A stretch of DNA of 9,337 nt from Candidatus Dadabacteria bacterium (lineage in GTDB: Bacteria > Desulfobacterota_D > UBA1144 > Nemesobacterales > UBA2774), in the NCBI GenBank assembly GCA_004356555.1, contig SMWY01000136.1, positions 1-9,337 on the forward strand. Reading direction: 5' to 3'. A model generated the notes under the pieces. The model was not told the DNA's origin and made no database searches. It saw nothing but the letters and a program-made list of their open reading frames with translations. Every line of letters starts with the position of its first letter. The first letter of the stretch is position 1. Positions 1 to 5,300 of this stretch are shown here, piece after piece. The translations under genes and the position numbers were made by a program.

Positions 1-96
1 CTCTTCTTCTATAGTTTCCTTAATCCTGGCGGTGATTTCAGAAACTGTATAGATCTTGTCTTTAAGAAGTTCTTTAAATGAGGGGTGCTCTTCCAT
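1..96 (-). CDS. xseA: Exodeoxyribonuclease VII large subunit, N-terminal fragment (runs off the window)
   Basis: The minus strand encodes 32 codons from an ATG at 96-94 to the window edge, beginning MEEHPSFKELL and continuing IYTVSEITARIKETIEEE. The IYTVSE-x-(11-12)-E pattern is how XseA proteins usually enter their N-terminal OB-fold domain, which binds single-stranded DNA. ExoVII (XseA with several XseB) degrades single-stranded DNA in the cytoplasm and takes part in repair. An in-frame TAG lies two codons upstream of the ATG, so this is the earliest possible start. No clear Shine-Dalgarno precedes it. It is the last visible gene of the leftward operon, 52 nt after the pentapeptide-repeat gene. 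The call rests on a short fragment, so the catalytic domain cannot be checked. Confidence 0.72.
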   Translation of the reverse strand, partial: MEEHPSFKELLKDKIYTVSEITARIKETIEEE

Positions 97-148
97 CTGC
101 TAAGAAGTATTTTAGATAGAGCTCGGATAGTCAAGGAATTTAAACTAA

Positions 149-664
149 TTAATCTTGAGAATCTGTCTCCTGAAGGAGCTCCGGATATAAATCGTTGATT
201 TGGTCTAAAATTTTAGTGTCTAACTTAGTTTCAAACAAAGATTTTACTTCTTCAAACTGTTCAAGTGTAAGTTTTGAAGCGCCGGTTAAATCGGCCTGAG
301 TGAGCACTGCATCCTGCAAATTGGCCAATTTCATATTTGTGTTCCTGAGATTAGACGCTGTAAGGTCGGCTTTTCTTAGATGAGCGCCTTCAAGTGAAGC
401 ACCCTCCATATTGGCCCCTCTCAAGTTTGATTCCTCGAGGTTGATTCCATAAAGAATGGCATTTTTAAAATTTACACCTTGTAGGTTACCTTTCCTGCAA
501 AATGCAAGCTTCATATTTGCGCCTTCTAAATTTGCTCCGTCCAAATCGACTCCTACAAGATCTGCCCACGCGAGATCAGGTACCACATCAGGGTTTTCTT
601 CTCTCCACGTGTTCCAATAGTGAACCCCCTGCTTGATTGCTTTTACATGCTCTTGATTTGCCAT
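149..664 (-). CDS. Pentapeptide-repeat protein
   Basis: This is a 171-residue soluble protein with no signal peptide or membrane segment. Residues 1-29 form a lead-in (QGVHYWNTWREENPD) typical of a common family of bacterial pentapeptide-repeat proteins. Residues about 30-129 are roughly twenty tandem A(D/N)LxG-like pentapeptides (for example ANLEG, ANMEG, ADLTG), which fold as a right-handed quadrilateral beta-helix. The repeat register is weakest around residues 54-62 (AFCRKGNLQ). Residues 130-171 are an acidic helical tail. Some relatives (MfpA, Qnr) mimic DNA and protect gyrase, but most members have no known function and nothing here proves a gyrase role. It lies 27 nt downstream of the zinc-ribbon gene and upstream of xseA. 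Only a weak GAGA precedes the ATG. Confidence 0.9.
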   Translation of the reverse strand: MANQEHVKAIKQGVHYWNTWREENPDVVPDLAWADLVGVDLDGANLEGANMKLAFCRKGNLQGVNFKNAILYGINLEESNLRGANMEGASLEGAHLRKADLTASNLRNTNMKLANLQDAVLTQADLTGASKLTLEQFEEVKSLFETKLDTKILDQINDLYPELLQETDSQD

Positions 665-691
665 TGATCGATTCTCTACAATTTTAAGAGT

Positions 692-877
692 CTAGGTTTC
701 TATGAAAAATTTAATAGCTGAGTATACAATGTATACAGCCATAAGAAAAAAAATAATCCTCCTAAATAATCCCTTGAGACCCCCAACCTTTATCCCTATC
801 CTCTCTCCGCAACTTGGGCAGGTATCGGTCTTCATGCTTATTTCATATCCACAATCATCGCATTTTGTTACTTTCAT
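692..877 (-). CDS. Small zinc-ribbon protein with one C-terminal membrane helix
   Basis: This 61-residue protein has two cysteine pairs, C6-x2-C9 and C20-x2-C23 (CDDCG and CPSCG), forming a short zinc ribbon in residues 5-26. A glycine-rich and basic linker (about 30-40) follows, then a hydrophobic stretch at about 41-59 that looks like a single transmembrane helix. The zinc ribbon would probably be cytoplasmic, because the basic residues K35, R39 and R40 precede the helix. The ATG lies 9 nt after the thyX stop codon, and an AGGAA-like Shine-Dalgarno overlaps that stop, which suggests translational coupling. Many bacterial genomes carry such short proteins; the role is unknown. The coding call is supported by the paired CxxC motifs and the tight operon fit. 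Confidence 0.82.
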   Translation of the reverse strand: MKVTKCDDCGYEISMKTDTCPSCGERIGIKVGGLKGLFRRIIFFLMAVYIVYSAIKFFIET

Positions 878-886
878 TCATTATTC

Positions 887-2371
887 CTAATCTACTCTCT
901 TTAGGGCAGGTGATATAAGATTAGGGTGGTATTTCCCTATTTCCTCTGCAAGCATGCCGGTAATGTTTTTAATATCCCACTGTGCTCCCTCAGACATGCG
1001 TAAATTTATCAGGTGGTAGAGCTCCCATAGGTCAAACGTTCCAAGGATTCTCCTGTTATGCGCATTGGTAACAACATAGCTTGCGACCTCGGTGAGATTT
1101 TGATTTAGTAGTTCGTGATAAAGGTTCTCACTTTCAGAAACAGCTTTTCTAAGCAGATCCTGAGTCCCTGATTTTTCTATATGGGGCGGGATTGTGATGC
1201 CGCTTTGTATACCGGGTTCTTTTGTAATCCAATTTACTTTTCTGTGTCTTAAGAGCTGATGCCAGCAGGCCTCACTAATTACAAACTCCACTTCATATTT
1301 AACGAGTTTGAGCGCGTTTACAGGATTATCGAATTTCCCTAATTTCTCCAAAGATTTCTTGAGGATATCTAGTTTTTCTTCAAGACTACTAGAGCTTAAA
1401 TCTTTATCAATATCTTCATAACCTAGGGCCAAATGTTCAAATAGTATTGCCTTAACCATTGTATCAATTGCTACGGCCTCAGGATCAGGAGAGTCTTTCC
1501 CGGTCCAGTTTAGCAGATTTACTTCATAGGTTTCATTGGAAGTCTCGACCCTACTCTGACCTATAATCTTCTTGGTTAATCCTTCAATGATATCCCTCGT
1601 TTCGGTTATGTACTTATTTTCATTAGCGTATTTTACAAGAGTGGGCACAGAGAATCTCACTTCCTCTTTTATTTCTTGAGCCCTTTTTCTTACCTCGGGA
1701 TATCTGCTCGATAAAAGCTTTGTCAGAGAGTCTTCTATAGCCCTTGCATTTGCAGTCATACCCAAATTGGTATAGGTCGCGAGATTAAGCGCGTACCTGG
1801 CATCCTCAAAAGCGATTTTCTCAAGTGCTCGATGGTGCAAACGTTCTTCTATTCCCTCTGGTGTTGGAACGGTGTCTTTTAAGAACTCAAAGAGCTTTCC
1901 GTTCAATTCAAAATATAAATCGTATTGATAGTTGTTAAGTTGGATGTATTTATTTTTCAGTGAACTGTGTTGATCCAGTTCCTCGGGAGTGAAAAAATCT
2001 CCCTTGGCCGGGCTTTGGTATCTTTGAGAGTATTCCGTAAAAGACATGTACTCGTTTGAAAGCTCAAGTATTGATGAAAAGAGGCGAGATACTTTTTCAA
2101 TACCGACGTGTACGGATGCGTGCTCGGCAACGGAGGCATGGCCGTAATTTAGGACCCATTTTTCGTGGAATTTCGCGGCCCTTTCTTGTCCAAGCTGCTC
2201 TTCCTGGATTACGGTTCCTATATTTTCTCTAAAACCCTTGGGGCTTCTGCTTACATAAGCAAAAATTACGGCAATAACCTCTTCCGGGATGTTGCTTACG
2301 GTATAAATATCTCTATCAACATTTGATGCATATTTTGTAACTTCATCTGAAATTGACTTTTCCTGAGCCAT
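887..2371 (-). CDS. thyX: Tandem-domain FAD-dependent thymidylate synthase (ThyX)
   Basis: ThyX converts dUMP to dTMP using methylene-tetrahydrofolate, FAD and NADPH. At 494 residues this protein is about twice the usual 220-250 and holds two ThyX-like domains. Domain 1 (about 20-240) has GHASVAEHA at 77-85, the dUMP-loop half of the ThyX motif (EYSQRY at 113-118) and ARYALN at 191-196. The RHR triplet expected at 105-107 reads SNE. Domain 2 (about 300-490) has HQLLRHR at 371-377 and NLRMSEGAQWDI at 456-467, but the S-x-R-Y part of its motif is lost (E385, G387). The two halves therefore keep complementary active-site residues. A strong AAGGAG at 2377-2382, 5 nt before the ATG, fixes the start. 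No thyA is visible in the window. Thymidylate synthesis is the likely role, but a diverged function cannot be excluded. Confidence 0.88.
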   Translation of the reverse strand: MAQEKSISDEVTKYASNVDRDIYTVSNIPEEVIAVIFAYVSRSPKGFRENIGTVIQEEQLGQERAAKFHEKWVLNYGHASVAEHASVHVGIEKVSRLFSSILELSNEYMSFTEYSQRYQSPAKGDFFTPEELDQHSSLKNKYIQLNNYQYDLYFELNGKLFEFLKDTVPTPEGIEERLHHRALEKIAFEDARYALNLATYTNLGMTANARAIEDSLTKLLSSRYPEVRKRAQEIKEEVRFSVPTLVKYANENKYITETRDIIEGLTKKIIGQSRVETSNETYEVNLLNWTGKDSPDPEAVAIDTMVKAILFEHLALGYEDIDKDLSSSSLEEKLDILKKSLEKLGKFDNPVNALKLVKYEVEFVISEACWHQLLRHRKVNWITKEPGIQSGITIPPHIEKSGTQDLLRKAVSESENLYHELLNQNLTEVASYVVTNAHNRRILGTFDLWELYHLINLRMSEGAQWDIKNITGMLAEEIGKYHPNLISPALKRVD

Positions 2372-2376
2372 TTGTT

Positions 2377-2382
2377 CTCCTT
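2377..2382 (-). promoter_or_regulatory. Shine-Dalgarno of thyX
   Basis: On the minus strand the sequence reads AAGGAG, five bases before the thyX ATG. It is one of the strongest ribosome-binding sites in the window. It contrasts with the sirtuin gene just upstream in the same operon, which has none. Confidence 0.85.
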
Positions 2383-2438
2383 AGTATCTTAATTCCAGAT
2401 AATTCTTGTCGACTGAGATTGATTGTAAAAGGTACAAG

Positions 2439-3191
2439 CTAAGTAATTGTAATGCCTTCTTTAACTTTGCTTACTATATAGGTAAGCACTTGTGAAGGTT
2501 TACCATAAATCATGGCGTCAACGTGGTCATCAGCAGGGCTTTGATTCTCACTTATTATAACTACTTTAATGTTTCTTTCTCTAGCCAGATATGGATAAGA
2601 AGCCACAGGCTCATGCTCCAGTGACGCTCCTACTATAATAAACAGATCTGCTTTATGAAGCCTAATCCAGGCTTCTCTGGCTTCCCAATGAGGAGGTGGC
2701 TGTCCGGGAAAAGAAATCGGGGGTTTTAGCTGGTCACCTCCGCATTCAGTACATTTAGGGACATCTTCCCCCTTTTCTATCATGCTTAAAATCTCATTTA
2801 ATGAGTAGTCTTTTCCACAACTTGTGCAGTTAACCCACAATATAGAGCTATTTAACTCAATAACAGAAGAACTTCCAGCCTTATGGTGGAGACCGTCCGT
2901 TGTCTGTGTGAAAATACAGTCCAGTCCCCCAATCATTTCAAGCTCCGCCAATGCCTGATGAGAAGGACTCGGCTCAGCGTTTATAATTGAAGGGTAGACC
3001 TCCTTAATCCTTTTCCAATACTTAGCCCTTACTTCTTTATTTTCACGGAAGTCCCTAATGTTTGGGTTTAAGCTCGGACCTGATAAATCCGGCAGCCCTG
3101 ATTCAGAAGATAGTTCCTCACCTGTGAGAACAACAATTCTATTAGATTGCCGAATCCACTCTGCAACTGTCGCTGCCACGTCCATTTCCAT
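2439..3191 (-). CDS. Degenerate Sir2-family (sirtuin-like) protein, probable pseudoenzyme
   Basis: Sirtuins are NAD-dependent protein deacylases. This 250-residue protein has the family length and order: VVLTG at 20-24, SGLPD at 31-35, TQxxDGLH at 95-102, a zinc ribbon (C122-x2-C125 and C147-x2-C150), LKPP at 155-158 and VGASL at 187-191. The catalytic positions are changed. GAG is now GEE (24-26), the Phe-Arg after PD is Leu-Ser (36-37), the Asn of QN-x-D is Thr97, and the catalytic His of the ELHG motif is Asn114 (ELNSS). Zinc and Rossmann-fold residues remain, so the protein should fold but is unlikely to be a normal deacylase. It could bind a nucleotide, act as a regulator, or have another NAD-linked activity, as macrodomain-linked SirTM ADP-ribosyltransferases do with altered residues. 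No Shine-Dalgarno precedes the ATG, and a consensus promoter ends 9 nt upstream of it. It is the first gene of the leftward operon, 67 nt before thyX. Confidence 0.85.
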   Translation of the reverse strand: MEMDVAATVAEWIRQSNRIVVLTGEELSSESGLPDLSGPSLNPNIRDFRENKEVRAKYWKRIKEVYPSIINAEPSPSHQALAELEMIGGLDCIFTQTTDGLHHKAGSSSVIELNSSILWVNCTSCGKDYSLNEILSMIEKGEDVPKCTECGGDQLKPPISFPGQPPPHWEAREAWIRLHKADLFIIVGASLEHEPVASYPYLARERNIKVVIISENQSPADDHVDAMIYGKPSQVLTYIVSKVKEGITIT

Positions 3192-3200
3192 TAGATATGG

Positions 3201-3230
3201 ATTATACAGTTTTCATGTTAATTCTGTCAA
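3201..3230 (-). promoter_or_regulatory. Consensus sigma-70 promoter of the sirtuin-thyX-xseA operon
   Basis: Read on the minus strand, TTGACA (3230-3225) is followed after exactly 18 bp by TATAAT (3206-3201). Both hexamers match the housekeeping consensus perfectly. Transcription should start about 6-9 nt downstream, at 3195-3192, only 1-4 nt before the ATG at 3191. An in-frame TGA upstream of the -10 rules out a longer protein. The transcript would therefore be leaderless, or would use Met3 at 3185. Confidence 0.8.
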
Positions 3231-3324
3231 CGAAATACCTTTAAATTTGTTTCAAATAGCAGGCAATGATTCCAGAGCTATGAAATTTAGGTAAACTAAT
3301 GAAAAAATTATCAGGGACGAGATA

Positions 3325-3666
3325 TTGAAATATAAGCCTAATGAAATAACAGAATTTAGCGATACCACATTAATGATTGTGTGGGGAGATGGGCATGAGA
3401 GCCTTTATCTATATGAGGATTTAAGGCAGGATTGCCCCTGCGCAATTTGCAGGCAGCTTAGAAAAAACAGCGATACAGGAAAGTTGCCTTTTAAAAAGAC
3501 AATACCTCTCAGAGTTAAATCAGCACAGATAAAACCCTTAGAAATAGAGCCTATAGGACATTATGCTTATAAGTTTCATTGGAATGATAAACATGATACC
3601 GGGATATACACATTTGAATTTCTAAGAAATCTCTGTGCATGCAATGAATGTGCTTCTACGAGCTAA
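3325..3666 (+). CDS. DUF971 protein (gamma-butyrobetaine hydroxylase N-terminal-like, zinc-binding)
   Basis: This 113-residue protein matches the DUF971 / GBBH-like N-terminal domain: a short beta-rich start with IVWGDGH (18-24), then LRQDCPCAICR (33-43), IGHYAYKFHWNDKH (77-90) and IYTFEFLRNLC (94-104). In human BBOX1 this domain binds zinc through C-x-C-x2-C and a His; here C37, C39, C42 and probably H90 would do so. A second C-x-C-x2-C (C104, C106, C109) lies near the C-terminus. Stand-alone bacterial DUF971 proteins have no settled function and are sometimes found near iron-sulfur assembly genes. The start is a TTG with an AGGGA Shine-Dalgarno at 3313-3317; the next in-frame ATG (3373) would cut into the domain. 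Its stop is 4 nt from that of the convergent SIMPL gene. I see no convincing promoter in the 133-nt spacer on this strand. Confidence 0.85.
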   Translation: MKYKPNEITEFSDTTLMIVWGDGHESLYLYEDLRQDCPCAICRQLRKNSDTGKLPFKKTIPLRVKSAQIKPLEIEPIGHYAYKFHWNDKHDTGIYTFEFLRNLCACNECASTS

Positions 3667-3670
3667 GGAG

Positions 3671-4396
3671 CTATTCTATTCCAAATACCATGTTGACTGA
3701 AGCTTTTATTGAAATTTCTCCTGCTTCTATCGGTGTTGAAGCAGCCTCTGAGAAAGTCGCTTTATTTCTTGCCGCAAAGTCTCTATAGACAGGTATTGGG
3801 TAGTCATATGAAGGGGAGATTTGATATATCTTCATTAATTTTACACCCGAAGCATTTGCAACCGTCTCGGCTGTAGTTTTTGCATCTTCTACAGCTTTTA
3901 CGAGAGCCTCTCTTCTATATTTATCTCTTTTTGTTGTGTCAAACGACAAGCCTTGTATATTGTTTGAACCGGCTTCTGAAGCAGAGTCAATAAGTTTCCC
4001 GATATTATTTAAGTTATATGTTTTTACCACGATTGTATTTGTAGCTCTATAGCCATTGAACTCAGACTTCTTAGTTTGATTATTGTATTCGTATACAGGG
4101 GACAGGTTGTAAGCGGTTGTGGATAATTTATCGTCTTTGCCAATTTGGGATTTTAGGGTTTCTAATACTTTAGTAGTTTTATCAGCGTTATCTTTTGCAG
4201 CTTTAGATGCTGTGTCAGCCATCGTCTCTACGGAAAAACTTATATTGGCTACATCGGGAGTGATAAAAATTTCTCCTCTTCCACTCACATTTATTGTGTG
4301 CTGCTCAAATTTCCCATCCTGCGCACCGGAGTTGTAAACATGGAGAAAAGTAAATATCAGCAACATTGTAATTGCTATAACATTTTTATTCGTCAT
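3671..4396 (-). CDS. Exported SIMPL-domain (DUF541) protein
   Basis: This 241-residue protein has a signal peptide: hydrophobic residues about 6-20, then a likely signal peptidase I site after A25 (NSGA|Q). The mature part (about 33-241) is a SIMPL / DUF541 domain, recognisable from INVSGRGEIFITPDVA near its start, the long helical stretch of residues about 62-85, GYRATNTIVVK in the middle and the EAGEISIKASVNMVF ending. SIMPL proteins sit in the periplasm or at the cell surface. Members include E. coli YggE, tied to oxidative stress, and the brucella protein BP26; no enzymatic activity is established. GAGGTG at 4401-4406, 4 nt before the ATG, supports the start. It appears monocistronic, since it is read divergently from rnc and convergently with DUF971. 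Confidence 0.88.
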   Translation of the reverse strand: MTNKNVIAITMLLIFTFLHVYNSGAQDGKFEQHTINVSGRGEIFITPDVANISFSVETMADTASKAAKDNADKTTKVLETLKSQIGKDDKLSTTAYNLSPVYEYNNQTKKSEFNGYRATNTIVVKTYNLNNIGKLIDSASEAGSNNIQGLSFDTTKRDKYRREALVKAVEDAKTTAETVANASGVKLMKIYQISPSYDYPIPVYRDFAARNKATFSEAASTPIEAGEISIKASVNMVFGIE

Positions 4397-4441
4397 AATT
4401 CACCTCAAACTAAATTTTATTCATCATATATATTTCTTGAT

Positions 4442-4447
4442 ATTATA
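4442..4447 (-). promoter_or_regulatory. Possible -10 element for the SIMPL gene
   Basis: TATAAT is present on the minus strand about 45 nt upstream of the SIMPL ATG, which leaves room for a leader with the GAGGTG ribosome-binding site. The best upstream hexamer, TTAAAG, is 19 bp away and matches the -35 consensus poorly, so this is a -10 match only. The rest of the 201-nt spacer (4397-4597) is AT-rich with no other recognisable element except the weak rnc site. Confidence 0.35.
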
Positions 4448-4559
4448 CCGAATGTTTTTCTGTTTACTTTAATTAAATTTCTCATAAATTCTTGTTGTCC
4501 GAGTAGAGATTATATATGAGTGAAAAACTAAAATTAAATTGTTTGATTTGAATGGAGTA

Positions 4560-4586
4560 TTGATTTTCCCTCTGCTTAATGATAAT
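4560..4586 (+). promoter_or_regulatory. Weak putative promoter immediately upstream of rnc
   Basis: TTGATT (4560-4565) and GATAAT (4581-4586) are separated by 15 bp, shorter than the ideal 17; using TAATTT (4583-4588) gives 17 bp but a poorer -10. Either way transcription would start around 4593-4597, giving a leader of no more than about five bases. rnc lacks a Shine-Dalgarno, so the placement is consistent, but the match is imperfect. Confidence 0.35.
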
Positions 4587-4597
4587 TTTTTATATCC

Positions 4598-5272
4598 ATG
4601 ATTGAAAAAAAGCTCGATTATAAATTTAAAGATCGGGGACTCCTTAAAACTGCACTCACTCATAGTTCTTATGCTAATGAAACTTCGGTAGAAAGTAATG
4701 AGAGGCTTGAGTTTTTTGGCGACGCAGTCCTAGGATTCATCGTAGCCCACGTTTTATTTAAACGTTATCCGGATGCTACGGAAGGCAAACTTTCTAAGAT
4801 GAGGAGTTCTATTGTAAGCAGGATGAACTTTGCTCATTTTGCTCTTGAATTGAGGATCGATAAACAGTTGCTTCTTGGAAAGGGTGAAGAGAATACCGGA
4901 GGTAGGGAAAGGGAGTCCAACTTATCGGGTACTTTTGAGGCGATAATTGGGGCTATTTTCATCGACGGCGGATATAGGAAAGTATATAGAGTTATTACCA
5001 AGCTATTAAATAATTGTCTAAACGGCGATGAGGAAATATTTAAAGACTATAAGACAAAACTTCAGGAAGTTGCCCAAAGGAAGTTTAAGAAGGTACCCAA
5101 ATACAAAGTAGTTTTGGAAGAAGGCCCTCCCCATGAAAAATGTTTCCATATTGAAGTTAAGCTTGGAAGGAAGTCTTTTGGAAAGGGGATGGGTAGAAAC
5201 AAAAAGCAAGCTGAACAGGAGGCTGCCAAGCAAGGGCTTGAGAGAATGGAGAAACTAAAAGGAGCCGAATAA
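4598..5272 (+). CDS. rnc: Ribonuclease III
   Basis: RNase III cleaves double-stranded RNA, including rRNA precursors and sRNA-mRNA duplexes, as a homodimer in the cytoplasm. The 224 residues match the usual length. The endonuclease domain (about 1-145) has the signature NERLEFFGDAVLG at 34-46, with metal ligands E38 and D42, and FEAIIGA at 113-119 with ligand E114. The dsRNA-binding domain spans about 148-218 (KTKLQE to KKQAEQEAA). The fourth metal-ligand Asp (D114 in E. coli, normally three residues before the last Glu) is Gly111 here. The ATG is the only start: an in-frame TAA lies 12-15 nt upstream, and no Shine-Dalgarno is visible. rnc is not followed by era or preceded by lepB as in some bacteria; it converges with ntrC, with 11 nt between stops. 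Confidence 0.93.
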   Translation: MIEKKLDYKFKDRGLLKTALTHSSYANETSVESNERLEFFGDAVLGFIVAHVLFKRYPDATEGKLSKMRSSIVSRMNFAHFALELRIDKQLLLGKGEENTGGRERESNLSGTFEAIIGAIFIDGGYRKVYRVITKLLNNCLNGDEEIFKDYKTKLQEVAQRKFKKVPKYKVVLEEGPPHEKCFHIEVKLGRKSFGKGMGRNKKQAEQEAAKQGLERMEKLKGAE

Positions 5273-5300
5273 CTTATTTTTAGCTATTCCCTGTCCTTTT
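5257..5300. terminator. Possible bidirectional terminator between rnc and ntrC
   Basis: An imperfect inverted repeat spans both stop codons. AAAAGGA (5257-5263) pairs with TCCTTTT (5294-5300), and GAATAAC (5267-5273) pairs with GCTATTC (5283-5289) with one mismatch. A 3x4 internal loop separates the stems and the apical loop is 9 nt. On each strand the 3' arm ends in CCTTTT, giving a short T-run in both directions. The stems are AT-rich and the T-tract is part of the stem, so this is weaker than a classical intrinsic terminator. Confidence 0.35.

Noticed and set aside
887..2371. Reading the thyX gene as two fused genes through an assembly error
   Set aside because: The frame is continuous, each half lacks different essential residues, and the halves are too diverged to be a duplicated copy made by assembly.
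3269..3297. TAAACT at 3292-3297 as the promoter -10 of the DUF971 gene
   Set aside because: No acceptable -35 lies 15-19 bp upstream, so the match is no better than chance in AT-rich sequence.
3661..3684. AGCT-aagg-AGCT repeat at the DUF971/SIMPL junction as a terminator
   Set aside because: The stem is only four base pairs, with no T-run on either strand.
4469..4663. 64-residue open frame on the minus strand overlapping the rnc start and the SIMPL-rnc spacer
   Set aside because: It overlaps the well-supported rnc gene, is low-complexity AT-rich translation, and resembles no known family.
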